Part shown: one piece after another, positions 16,144 to 24,650 of the stretch | Position numbering within the stretch: the first letter of the stretch is position 1 | How the letters are laid out: each line of letters opens with the position of its first letter | Origin: Caldanaerobacter subterraneus | Lineage (GTDB): Bacteria > Bacillota > Thermoanaerobacteria > Thermoanaerobacterales > Thermoanaerobacteraceae | Assembly: GCF_004345675.1 (NCBI RefSeq) | Contig: NZ_SLWU01000021.1 | Span: 2,501 to 44,739 of the forward strand | Direction: 5' to 3' | DNA: 42,239 nt | Made by a program: the position numbers and the translations under genes | The notes under the pieces: model-generated | Database searches by the model: none | What the model saw: only the letters and a program-made list of their open reading frames with translations | What the model was told of the DNA's origin: nothing

Positions 16144-17604
16144 TCAGGTCTTCCCCACTTGCCCTGAAATCAATACCGATTTCAGGACAGACATGTCACG
16201 CAACACCCTGTCAGGGGAAAGTGGCGTTACCACCGCTACCCTGAGAACTCGCCAGAGATTGTGGTTTTTGCCACGACTACCCGCACTTGTTCCATCCAGA
16301 GGCACGGATAGCCTCCCTGGCTCACCCCCAGAGCTTTGTAATATCCCTATCACCCTATCTATCTCTCTGAGTTGCTTTCTCCTCAGATGTTTGTTTTTGA
16401 CTACCTTCCTCACATACTCTTTTAGCTCTTCCAGGTTGTTTACATCAAGCTTACTGAGAAGTAGCATATAATTGTGCGGTACCCTTTCTCTCAAGCCAAG
16501 TCCTCTTCGCGCTATTACATACGCTGCAGCTACATCCTTTGTCACCATAAACTGCGGTGCATACTTTAAAATTCCTATCACAGAAGTGTATGCAGGGTCT
16601 ACTTCTATAACCTCTATCCCTTCTCGCTTTGCTAAAAGTTTTACCTTCTCCAAAAGTGACCTGTACCCAAAATAGTGTCTTATCCGTCTTGATTTTCTGC
16701 CTGAAAAGTCTCCTCTTCTGCCCCTGTCCTGTATGCTAAGGCTCTCAATCACTATGGCTTTTTGCTTCTCTTTCGCCATTCGTACTATCATGTGTGCATA
16801 CTGCCACCTGTAATACTCCCTTTTTTCAAAGCTCCCACTCTCAAGCTCTGGCATTGGTATCGCACCATATCCCAGAAACTGTCCGTGCTCATCCATTTCT
16901 ACCCATGCAATATTCTTTGGATATGCGTTAGTGTCTATCCCTATAACCCCATTCGCTTTTGTTATTGCAGGCTGTGGGAAAACTTCTTCAATTGCAAAGT
17001 AGGCATATACTACACCACTTTTAAGTTTCAGCTGGACAGAGTAGGGTTCTCCAGAAGTACTTATCGCCTGCAGCAGTTGATTCCTGTCTGTGTACGTTCC
17101 GTCTTTCATCTTCCATCCAGGCTGTATTCTCGCATATACGTACTCCCTTTCTCCTACGTTGATTCTAAGTCTTGTACAATCTTCATCTGTCTCAATCCTT
17201 GTATTGAGATTCCCCTTCTTGCTCCTGTCTCCTCTTGAGTACAGATTCCCCTTCCTTTTCTCCTGCCACTCCCGTTGTAGTTTCCTATATACCTTGCCGT
17301 TTATGTGTCGCCTCTTTAGTTTTTCAAAAAGCTGCCTACCACCAAAAATGACCTTTTCAGGATTTTCTCCTCTTTCTTTGCATGAGGTCAAAATGCTCTT
17401 TGCTTTCATTATTGCATCATCAACGTATCGGGAATTTAGATTAAAAATTCCTTGCAGCTCTCTTTTGAGTTCATTTCTTTTATGCCCTTCAAGTAACCTC
17501 TTGTATGCATACCTCATGCATGATGACCATCTTCTCATAAGGTCCAGGACTTTTTGCTTATCTTGGCTGCTGTCAAAAGTTAGCTTGGCTTGAACTGTTA
17601 CCAT
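16144..17604 (-). CDS. tnpB: IS607-type TnpB, RNA-guided RuvC nuclease
   Basis: The TnpB-like protein has about 486 residues from the ATG at 17604, which has GAGGTG nine bases upstream (an ATG at 17628 is possible). The split RuvC site is complete: Asp in VIGIDTNAY (about 224), Glu in AIVIESLS (about 287) and Asp in VTKDVAAAYVIARR (about 357). The usual CxxC...CxxC zinc ribbon between the second and third motifs is missing. The basic N-terminal half should bind RNA and target DNA, and a Gly/Ser-rich tail follows RuvC-III. TnpB proteins cut DNA guided by omega RNA made from the element end, which helps retain the element. It overlaps the tnpA 3' end by 32 bases. Confidence 0.85.
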   Translation of the reverse strand: MVTVQAKLTFDSSQDKQKVLDLMRRWSSCMRYAYKRLLEGHKRNELKRELQGIFNLNSRYVDDAIMKAKSILTSCKERGENPEKVIFGGRQLFEKLKRRHINGKVYRKLQREWQEKRKGNLYSRGDRSKKGNLNTRIETDEDCTRLRINVGEREYVYARIQPGWKMKDGTYTDRNQLLQAISTSGEPYSVQLKLKSGVVYAYFAIEEVFPQPAITKANGVIGIDTNAYPKNIAWVEMDEHGQFLGYGAIPMPELESGSFEKREYYRWQYAHMIVRMAKEKQKAIVIESLSIQDRGRRGDFSGRKSRRIRHYFGYRSLLEKVKLLAKREGIEVIEVDPAYTSVIGILKYAPQFMVTKDVAAAYVIARRGLGLRERVPHNYMLLLSKLDVNNLEELKEYVRKVVKNKHLRRKQLREIDRVIGILQSSGGEPGRLSVPLDGTSAGSRGKNHNLWRVLRVAVVTPLSPDRVLRDMSVLKSVLISGQVGKT

Positions 17605-18178
17605 GCTCTTTGGCACCTCTTTGCCCATAAATCCTTGCTGCAAAAGATGTTACTATTGCTATTAAGTCCTCTGCCAGTTCTCTGTTAATTTCTTCTTCGT
17701 TTTCTCTGCCATTTAACACTACAAGTTCTACCCCAAAACTCTCCATGAAAAACTTAAGATATTCAAATCCAAACCTTGCAAGTCTGTCAGGATACTCCAC
17801 TACAACTTTTTCAACTTCTCCTCTCTTAATCTTGTTCAAAAGTTTCAACAGTCCCCTTCTGTTCTCGTTTATTCCACTTGCTATCTCAAATATAGTCTCA
17901 TACTGCCACCCCTGAGAATTGGCATATTCTTCAAGTCTTCTAATTTGGTTTTTAAGGTACTCTTCTTGCTTTTTTGTTGATACCCTTGCATACAAAACAA
18001 CGGTTGGCTTTGGTTTTTCTTCTATCATACCCAGTAGTTTTTCTATATCTTCTTTTTTATACCTTCTTCTACCCTTTGGGGTTCTAACAGGGGTAATTAA
18101 CCCCTCTTTCTCCCAGTTTATAAGTGTCCTTCGACTGATTGAGTATATTTCTTTTACTTTTTGCATACTTAATAACAC
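17573..18178 (-). CDS. tnpA: IS607-family serine recombinase TnpA
   Basis: The 201-residue recombinase has an N-terminal MerR-type helix-turn-helix (SISRRTLINWEKEGLITPVR, about residues 13-32) and a serine recombinase catalytic domain. YARVSTKKQ holds the nucleophile Ser67; EYPDRLARFGFEYL and the downstream arginines complete the site. The order DNA-binding then catalytic domain is specific to IS607 transposases. The GTG at 18178 follows AGGTGATGATGG; an ATG at 18166 is an alternative. It looks intact, so the element may still move. The last codons overlap tnpB. Confidence 0.9.
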   Translation of the reverse strand: MLLSMQKVKEIYSISRRTLINWEKEGLITPVRTPKGRRRYKKEDIEKLLGMIEEKPKPTVVLYARVSTKKQEEYLKNQIRRLEEYANSQGWQYETIFEIASGINENRRGLLKLLNKIKRGEVEKVVVEYPDRLARFGFEYLKFFMESFGVELVVLNGRENEEEINRELAEDLIAIVTSFAARIYGQRGAKEHGNSSSQANF

Positions 18179-18188
18179 CCATCATCAC

Positions 18189-18512
18189 CTAATTAAAATT
18201 ATACTCTTTTGCATAACTATTTTCAACTGTTGCAACCTCCTCCATTATGAAAGGCTTTAGACGTGGATTTATAGCTGATTTAATCACAAGGTCAACCTTT
18301 TTACCAAAAAGTTCTTCAAGGTAGAATTTCAAATTCATATAATTATCGAAAGTTTTGTAACCCTCTTTAAAATCAACAATGATATCTACATCACTATCTT
18401 TTCTTTGTTCGCCTCTTGCATAGGAGCCAAAGATAGCAATTTCAATTACTCCGAACTTTTCCACTAAATAATTTTTTCGTTCTTGTAGAATTACTTGTAT
18501 ATCACTGTTCAT
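18189..18512 (-). CDS. mntA: MntA-type minimal nucleotidyltransferase, probable antitoxin
   Basis: The 107-residue protein carries IAIFGSYARGEQRKDSDVDI followed by IVDF, the GSYxR and DxD metal site of minimal nucleotidyltransferases. In HEPN/MNT pairs this protein AMPylates the HepT RNase toxin and silences it. The ATG overlaps the hsdS stop as ATGA, so it belongs to the hsd operon. The end after LKPFIMEEVATVE is unusual (NSYAKEYNFN) and lies against the IS607 element, which may have altered it. A toxin gene is not intact next to it. Confidence 0.8.
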   Translation of the reverse strand: MNSDIQVILQERKNYLVEKFGVIEIAIFGSYARGEQRKDSDVDIIVDFKEGYKTFDNYMNLKFYLEELFGKKVDLVIKSAINPRLKPFIMEEVATVENSYAKEYNFN

Positions 18513-19810
18513 TTTTCTTCCTCCTCAATAAGGTGGTTTACCCTGACTTTGCCTGTTAGCAAATCTTCCATTAAGCCTTTTTTGATTCTTTCAAGTTTTT
18601 CCTTATAGGCTTGCTCTTTCTCTATGACTTCATCTATTTGAGATAAAATTGAAGCTATGCGTTGTTGTTCGGGAAGAGGTGGAAGAGGAATTAAAATTTC
18701 CTTAAAGGTTTCTCTCGTAATTGTATTAAATACATTTCCATATGCTAATGATAAAAATGAAGTAATAAAATGTTTTAAAGCATAATATAGGAAATCATTG
18801 GAGAGCTTCATTTTATCTTTTGCATCAAGGCCGTAGCATGACTGATTGAAAGCCATATCCGCCCCAAGTTGTGCTAACACACCTACAGTACCGCGTGCAG
18901 ATATTATCAACATACCTTTTTTAAGTAGCTTTGTTGCACTTTGCTTTAAACCTAATTCAGTTATGTATTTTGAACTTGAGAAAACCCATCTTTTGCCTAT
19001 ATTAAAATCTTCTACAGATAGCCAAGGTATACTTCCATTCCAAAACTCGGGCCTTGCTGTGCTTGGAGTTCCTCCATTAATTAAGTTGACATGTCCGTAG
19101 ACATCCACCACTTCCCACTCCTCTGGAATCCTCCCAAGCGGTGAGTCCTTGAATTTATCAATATTCTCATCTCTCAACCTCCACCTCTCACTTTCACCCT
19201 CACCCTCATTTACCACTCCCTTAGTAAGCAAATCTTGCATCAAACCTTGCTTTATGCGTTTATACTTTTCTATAATAGCGTCAGTTTTTTCAATTGCATT
19301 ATCAATTGTCTCAAGTATTTCTGCGATTTTACGTTGTTCGGGAAGAGGGGGAAGTAGAAAAGATAATTTATTCACAAAAACATTGGGCCTTACTTCTAAT
19401 ATTGTAGTTTGATTTGCGAGTCTTAATAGTTCATTCTTTTTGGTTGTTAGAACAAAATAAAGAAATAAGTTAAAAACTTCGTCATTTTTTAGCTCCATTC
19501 CTGCTATCCCCTGTTTAGTTGCAAGATCAACCTCTGCAATTCCAACCACTCCAATTGTTGCTCCAAAAGACAATATGATACTTCCCTTTCTCCATATTTT
19601 AGCATTTGAGTGTTTGAGTCCTTTTTTAGTTAATTTTTCCTTGGTATCGTAAATCCTTTTCTTAATATCCTCTATAACCACCCAAGGAATATCACCATCG
19701 AAATTAGTTTTATCTGAACGAGGAGGAGTTCCACCATCTCCTATTCGTTCTATAACCTCCCCTAACCTTACTCTTTTCCATCCATCAGGCAATTTAACAT
19801 TTTCACTCAT
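18509..19810 (-). CDS. hsdS: Type I restriction-modification specificity subunit
   Basis: HsdS determines the DNA sequence recognised. It has the standard duplicated plan in about 433 residues. TRD1 begins [20 protein letters not shown] and ends at [20 protein letters not shown] with a helical spacer; TRD2 begins [19 protein letters not shown] and ends [20 protein letters not shown] with a second helix. The two LPPLPEQ repeats mark the conserved regions. The ATG at 19810 overlaps the hsdM stop within ATGAGTGA, a coupling arrangement; the longer upstream frame is inside hsdM. The target cannot be read from sequence. Confidence 0.93.
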   Translation of the reverse strand: MSENVKLPDGWKRVRLGEVIERIGDGGTPPRSDKTNFDGDIPWVVIEDIKKRIYDTKEKLTKKGLKHSNAKIWRKGSIILSFGATIGVVGIAEVDLATKQGIAGMELKNDEVFNLFLYFVLTTKKNELLRLANQTTILEVRPNVFVNKLSFLLPPLPEQRKIAEILETIDNAIEKTDAIIEKYKRIKQGLMQDLLTKGVVNEGEGESERWRLRDENIDKFKDSPLGRIPEEWEVVDVYGHVNLINGGTPSTARPEFWNGSIPWLSVEDFNIGKRWVFSSSKYITELGLKQSATKLLKKGMLIISARGTVGVLAQLGADMAFNQSCYGLDAKDKMKLSNDFLYYALKHFITSFLSLAYGNVFNTITRETFKEILIPLPPLPEQQRIASILSQIDEVIEKEQAYKEKLERIKKGLMEDLLTGKVRVNHLIEEEEK

Positions 19811-22244
19811 AGCAATATCCCAGCCTTTGTAAAAATTCCTCCAATTTTTTGATTTCTTCACCTCTTTCAGCTTTCAAGTCTTGCAAAGAAACTTTGTATT
19901 TATCCCAAAGCTTTTCAAAAATCTTTATCAGTTCTTTTTTCTCTGCATTTAAGTACTTTTCAAGTTGATTGCTAATTAATTCAAAGAACTTTTCGAGCAA
20001 AAGCTCTTTTGCTTCTTCTTCGGTAATAGATTCAATCTTTTCATCAATCTTATTTTCAATTTCCTTTTGCTTTCTGCCTATCTCACTTCTCACCTTTTTA
20101 ATTTCCTTTTCTTTTTGAGCAATATTTTCTAACAAATCTTCCCATTTTCTTGCTTCCCTTCTTGCAGCCTCGCTGTCTTTTGATCTTAAATCTTTAACCA
20201 AGTCCTTCAGAAACTCTTTGACCTTGCTTGCAGTTTTATCTCCCTGCTGCTCTTCATCCCAATCTTCAACCTCTTCTAAAAGCTCACTTAAATCTGCTTC
20301 AAGTTCTGCAAGCCTGCTTTCAAGTTCTTCAATCTCTTCTACATCTTCTTTAAAATATTTTTCCTTAATCCTTTCTCTTTCAACCAAATTCCTATTCCAA
20401 CCAGCAGAAACTATACTTTTAAAATCATAAACAAGTTCTTCCCACCAATTTGCAAATATGCCCGCTATTTTGAACTCATCAAACGTTCCAATTGGCAAGA
20501 GACTTTCTTTCAACTTTTTCAAAGCTTCATTTCTAAACTTCCAAAGATTATTTCTGCCAAAAAACTGTTCAATTTCAGGCTTTATACTTTGCCACCAATC
20601 CAAAAGTTTTTCCCTGTGTTTTGTTATGGTAATTTTTACTTCTTCAGAGTTTTCAATTAACTCTCTAATTTGATTCTTATCGGTAATGTCTTTCTTAAAT
20701 TCTAAATAGTCTGCACTTTTCTCTGTTAGTAAAATATCATAACTCAACTTAAATTTTTTAAATTGTTCTGCATAAAGTGATACTTCTTTTTTGGGTATAC
20801 CACCAAAAAGATGTGCATGAACATCTTCAATTTCTGGATCTGGAGAATTATCCACATACCGTCTGATATTTAGGTTAAAATCATTTTCTTCTATTTCTTT
20901 TATATCAACTAGCCTTGAGTATTTAGGTATTTCTTTTTTCTCCTCAAATACTGTGACTATTTTTTCTATATCCTCCGGTCTTAAAAAGTTTTGATTTCTA
21001 CCTTCTCCGTATTCTCTATCTGCATTTATGAACAAAATCTTATTTTTTAAATGTTCTGGCTTGTTTTTATTAATCACAATAATACAAGCTGGTATTCCAG
21101 TGTTGTAGAAAAGCTTCGGCGGCAGTCCTATTATTGCCTCAATTAGATCATCTCTTACAATCCCTTCCCTTATAACCTTTTCCTGTCCACCTCTGAACAA
21201 AACTCCATGGGGCATAACTGTTGCCATTACTCCGTCATCTTTCAGGCTTGCAATCATGTGCTGCAAAAACATAAGGTCTGCCTTTTTCCCATTCTCAGGA
21301 GTAAAGCCATATTTAAATCTTTCTTCAAACTGCATATTTGCGCGGGTATAGTTTTCTGAAAAAGGTGGATTGGCTAATATTCTATCAAACCTTTTTATGT
21401 ACCCATTTTCCAAAAACATGGGAGTTGTCAACACATCTTCATTTTCTATGTGTGCGTCATTAATGCCGTGCAAAATCATATTCATTTTGCATATAGACCA
21501 TGTCAAACCGTTGAGTTCTTGTCCATAAAGAGCTAAGTTTCTTGGGTTTTGTCCTTGTTCCTCAATATAGTGGAATGCCTCAATCAAAAAACCACCAGAG
21601 CCAACAGTTGGGTCATAAATTGACATGCCCTCACGGGGCTTAACTAACCTTACCATCAATTTTTTAACATGTGATGGTGTGTAAAATTCTCCTCCTTTTT
21701 TACCAGCTGAATCGGCAAATTCCTTTAGCAAATACTCATAAGCAGCACCAAGCAGATCAGGAAATTCAAAGTTTGAAGGTGTTAGTTTATACTTGTTGAA
21801 ATGGTTAATAAGGTCAATAAGTTGCTGATCTTTGAGTCGGGTTTTTCCCTTTACTGCGTTAAAATCTATGTGTTTCAAAACTCCATCAAGCTCTGAATTT
21901 GCTTCCTCTAAAGCGCTCAGAGCTTTATTTAGCTGATTTCCAACATCTTCTTTTAATTTCAAAATATTTCCCCATCTTGCCTTTTCAGGGACAAAAAAGG
22001 CATCACCATAAGAACTTGGATCTTCTAAAAGCTCTTGAAGTTGCTTTTCAGAAAATCCCATAGTTTTAAATCTATCTCTTAATTCCTGCCTTTTTTCTTC
22101 AAAAACATCTGATGTATATTTTAGAAAAAGCATACCAAATATGTATTCTTTATACTCAGAGGCATCCATCTTACCTCTGAGTATATCAGCAGCTTTAAAG
22201 AGGTGGGTTTCAAGTTGCCTTAAAGTTATCTTGTTGTTATTCAT
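19803..22244 (-). CDS. hsdM: Type I restriction-modification methyltransferase subunit with long C-terminal extension
   Basis: The 813-residue HsdM is an N6-adenine methyltransferase. An N-terminal HsdM helical domain ([20 protein letters not shown]) precedes the catalytic domain, with [10 protein letters not shown] motif DPTVGSGGF (about 211-219) and catalytic NPPF (about 292-295). Typical HsdM proteins have about 500 residues. Here roughly 300 more residues form a charged helical extension rich in Glu and Lys, with heptad-like stretches such as [33 protein letters not shown] precedes the ATG. It is the first gene of the operon, with a good promoter at 22305-22333. Confidence 0.93.
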   Translation of the reverse strand: MNNNKITLRQLETHLFKAADILRGKMDASEYKEYIFGMLFLKYTSDVFEEKRQELRDRFKTMGFSEKQLQELLEDPSSYGDAFFVPEKARWGNILKLKEDVGNQLNKALSALEEANSELDGVLKHIDFNAVKGKTRLKDQQLIDLINHFNKYKLTPSNFEFPDLLGAAYEYLLKEFADSAGKKGGEFYTPSHVKKLMVRLVKPREGMSIYDPTVGSGGFLIEAFHYIEEQGQNPRNLALYGQELNGLTWSICKMNMILHGINDAHIENEDVLTTPMFLENGYIKRFDRILANPPFSENYTRANMQFEERFKYGFTPENGKKADLMFLQHMIASLKDDGVMATVMPHGVLFRGGQEKVIREGIVRDDLIEAIIGLPPKLFYNTGIPACIIVINKNKPEHLKNKILFINADREYGEGRNQNFLRPEDIEKIVTVFEEKKEIPKYSRLVDIKEIEENDFNLNIRRYVDNSPDPEIEDVHAHLFGGIPKKEVSLYAEQFKKFKLSYDILLTEKSADYLEFKKDITDKNQIRELIENSEEVKITITKHREKLLDWWQSIKPEIEQFFGRNNLWKFRNEALKKLKESLLPIGTFDEFKIAGIFANWWEELVYDFKSIVSAGWNRNLVERERIKEKYFKEDVEEIEELESRLAELEADLSELLEEVEDWDEEQQGDKTASKVKEFLKDLVKDLRSKDSEAARREARKWEDLLENIAQKEKEIKKVRSEIGRKQKEIENKIDEKIESITEEEAKELLLEKFFELISNQLEKYLNAEKKELIKIFEKLWDKYKVSLQDLKAERGEEIKKLEEFLQRLGYCYE

Positions 22245-22304
22245 GATTGTACCTCCCGAACTTAAGTCAATCAATATTCCTTCCCCTAAGTTTAATCTTT
22301 ACAT

Positions 22305-22333
22305 ATTTTATCAATTGCCCGCTTCCCTGTAAA
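22305..22333 (-). promoter_or_regulatory. Promoter of the hsd operon
   Basis: On the minus strand TTTACA (22328-22333), a 17-base spacer and TAAAAT (22305-22310) give a 5 of 6 match at both boxes. The transcript would start about 55 bases before the hsdM ATG. Confidence 0.65.
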
Positions 22334-22561
22334 GAACTTTTCTCTACTCTCGACTAAAACAAGCTACGCTACTAATCTCTTTTTCATTTATTCTTTTTCG
22401 TTTATAATAAAAGGTAAAGCTTTTTAAATACCCCTTGGTCATAGGCAGGAATATCCATTTTATCTATTCCTGTAATGATTGGCCTTCTACCTTCATAACA
22501 TATTTCTACAAAAAAAGAAAAAATCCTCCAAGAGAACACAATTTAAAAGCCCATTAATAAC
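22334..22561 (-). other. Gap between hsdM and the S9 peptidase gene, with a possible coding scrap
   Basis: Upstream of the hsdM promoter there is no complete gene. On the minus strand 22402-22509 is open for 35 codons without a start (including GRRPIITGIDKMDIPAYDQG) and then stops at TAA. The composition looks protein-like, so it may be the tail of a lost gene. An AT-rich run with a GGAGG near 22530 lies before it. I see no RNA gene or terminator. Confidence 0.25.
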
Positions 22562-24460
22562 TCAACTTCTCTCCCATTCATCTTCCCTTTTCAAAATCCC
22601 CTCCACATCGAAACCTTCTTCATATCTCTTGAGTTTTCTTTCAAAAAATTCCATAAATAGTTTATACCTTTTTGCCCTGTGACGAGGAGTTCCATCAAGG
22701 CTGTGCCCGTGAGCTCCTTTTTTGAAGATAGCTATATAGGCTTCTTTGCCAAGGCTTTTGAGCACGTGATAAAACATTACGCTCTGGTCAAGGGGACATC
22801 TGTAGTCTTCTAAACTATGAATCAAAAGAAGTGGGGCTTCGACATTTTTGGCGTAAAAAATGGGGCTTAATTTCCTATAATTTTCATTTTCAAGTGGATT
22901 ATCCCCAATGACTTCTCTGTCAAACCATAATCCTATGTCAGAAAAAGCGTAACTCGTAAGCCAGTAACTTATGCCATTTTCACTTATGCCAGCTTTAAAA
23001 AGCTTGCTCTGAGTCAAAGCCCAATTAGTCATAAACCCACCATAGCTTATACCCGTAATTCCAACTCTTTCTCTATCAGCGTTTGGTTCTAATTCAAAGA
23101 ATTTTTCTACCCCATTTAGTATGTCTTGAAAATCTTCTAGCCCTGTTCTTTCGAGCACTCTCAATGCGAAATCTTCGCTGTAGCCATTACTCCCTCTAGG
23201 ATTTACAAATACCACATAATATCCTCTATTCGCCATAAGTTGAAATTCGTATTTAAAGTAATACCCGTACATCCCCTTTGGACCGCCATGAACAAAAACC
23301 AAAACCGGAGCCTTTTGCCCTTCTTCTATTTCAGGTTTAATGTACCATCCATCCAATTCTAAATCAAGACTTTTGTATTTAAAATTGTTATATGGCTTCA
23401 CATCAAGCTCATCAACTACTAGCTTATTGTAATCTGTCAACTGCTCAAGCCTTTCATCCCATACATAGAGTTCCTTTGGCATAATATCAGTCTCTTTAGT
23501 GAAAACCACTTTCCCGTCTCCGCTAACGTCAAATTCTCCTACCCATGAGTTATCTTCTGAAATAGAAGCCAATTCTCTTCTCCTCAGCTTATAAAGACTT
23601 ATTCTCCCTTCTTTTGCCATAGTAAAGTATACATTTCCCTTTTCATCTAACTTCCCCTGTCCGTTATTGTACACAAGATGTTCTGTCAAAGGGATAACCT
23701 TTCTCCCGTCCCACAGATAGTGAAAATCATGTTCGCTGTCTTTTTCTTTCCTGGGTTTACCGTAAAGTAGCACCACTTCTCCGTTAGAATCTACAGCAGT
23801 ATACGAAACATCCTCAAACAGTTTCTCTCTTTTTCCCTTCTCGTAAACGTATATGTCAAAAAGTCCAAAAAACTGGGGAACATTGTCCACCTTTTTAGGA
23901 ACATTATAGATTACTCTATCTCCATGCCAGATAGCAGTAGAAAATTTTTCTGCAGAAAACTCATCAAGAATTACTCCACCTTCCACATCTACTACCAAAA
24001 AAATTGTTTTCTCTTTGCTAAAAAATCCTTTATCATCAAACCAGACAGGAACCTCATCTTCAAATATGAGGTCTTCATCTTCCATTTTTTTAATCCCTGT
24101 TATCAAAATTCTTCTGTCATCTTTATTCCACGTTATATCCAAAACATCCTTTAACTCCAAAATCTTCCTTTCACTCATGGAATTTAAATCGCATAAAAAT
24201 ATCTCGTTAACATCCTTATCCCTATGCTTTCTTACAAAAATCATTTTCCTCCCCGTAGGAGAAAAGCGCGGCATCGTGGCATTTTCAATAAAACTCCTGC
24301 TTCCCTTTTCTTCTACAACAATGGTATGTTTGTATTCATTATTCTTCAAATCTGCCTTTGTGAGGACATAAGCTATTTTTAATCCATCCCTTGAAATTCT
24401 CGGGTCTTTTAGATAGGCAAATTTCGTAAAAGTACTCTCGTCCCATTTAATTTTGCTCAT
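22562..24460 (-). CDS. S9 family serine peptidase (acylaminoacyl peptidase-like)
   Basis: The 632-residue protein has a beta-propeller N-terminal two thirds (repeated segments such as PRFSPTGRKMIFVRK and DISGDGKVVFTK-like blades) and a C-terminal alpha/beta hydrolase. GISYGGFMTNW holds the nucleophile (Ser472), LEDYRCPLDQ the aspartate (about 552) and KKGAHGHSLDG the histidine (about 584). The family removes acylated or ordinary residues from short peptides in the cytoplasm; no signal peptide is present. GGAGGGGATTTGA precedes the ATG. It diverges from an oligopeptide-binding protein, which fits a role in using imported peptides. Confidence 0.88.
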   Translation of the reverse strand: MSKIKWDESTFTKFAYLKDPRISRDGLKIAYVLTKADLKNNEYKHTIVVEEKGSRSFIENATMPRFSPTGRKMIFVRKHRDKDVNEIFLCDLNSMSERKILELKDVLDITWNKDDRRILITGIKKMEDEDLIFEDEVPVWFDDKGFFSKEKTIFLVVDVEGGVILDEFSAEKFSTAIWHGDRVIYNVPKKVDNVPQFFGLFDIYVYEKGKREKLFEDVSYTAVDSNGEVVLLYGKPRKEKDSEHDFHYLWDGRKVIPLTEHLVYNNGQGKLDEKGNVYFTMAKEGRISLYKLRRRELASISEDNSWVGEFDVSGDGKVVFTKETDIMPKELYVWDERLEQLTDYNKLVVDELDVKPYNNFKYKSLDLELDGWYIKPEIEEGQKAPVLVFVHGGPKGMYGYYFKYEFQLMANRGYYVVFVNPRGSNGYSEDFALRVLERTGLEDFQDILNGVEKFFELEPNADRERVGITGISYGGFMTNWALTQSKLFKAGISENGISYWLTSYAFSDIGLWFDREVIGDNPLENENYRKLSPIFYAKNVEAPLLLIHSLEDYRCPLDQSVMFYHVLKSLGKEAYIAIFKKGAHGHSLDGTPRHRAKRYKLFMEFFERKLKRYEEGFDVEGILKREDEWERS

Positions 24461-24589
24461 TCAAATCCCCTCCTGACATATATATTTCTACATTTTCTCA
24501 GAAAATCCTCTATTTTTGTAGGTAAAATTACGCTTTAGTACTCTAATTTTGTAATTCCATAAATTTTTTAAGTAAGCAAAAAACTTCTG

Positions 24590-24618
24590 TTGTACAGTTA
24601 TGAAAAAGAGAGTAAAAT
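24590..24618 (+). promoter_or_regulatory. Promoter of the oligopeptide-binding protein gene
   Basis: TTGTAC (24590-24595), a 17-base spacer and TAAAAT (24613-24618) lie about 33 bases before the ATG of the oppA-like gene, giving a short leader with the ribosome binding site GGGAG. Confidence 0.6.
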
Positions 24619-24650
24619 TAGTATTAAAAACAAAAGGGAGATAAAATCTT

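Larger units (their letters stand above)
16015..18190 (-). mobile_element. IS607-type insertion element between mntA and hsdR
   Basis: The element has a MerR-HTH serine recombinase (tnpA) overlapping a RuvC-type tnpB, the defining gene pair of the IS607 group. Its borders are estimated. On the hsdR side it appears to end at the ACTGTGCA/TGCACAGT palindrome (16015-16034), where a truncated host reading frame begins; on the other side it starts close to the mntA stop. No terminal inverted repeats or target duplication are evident, as expected for IS607. Confidence 0.75.
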
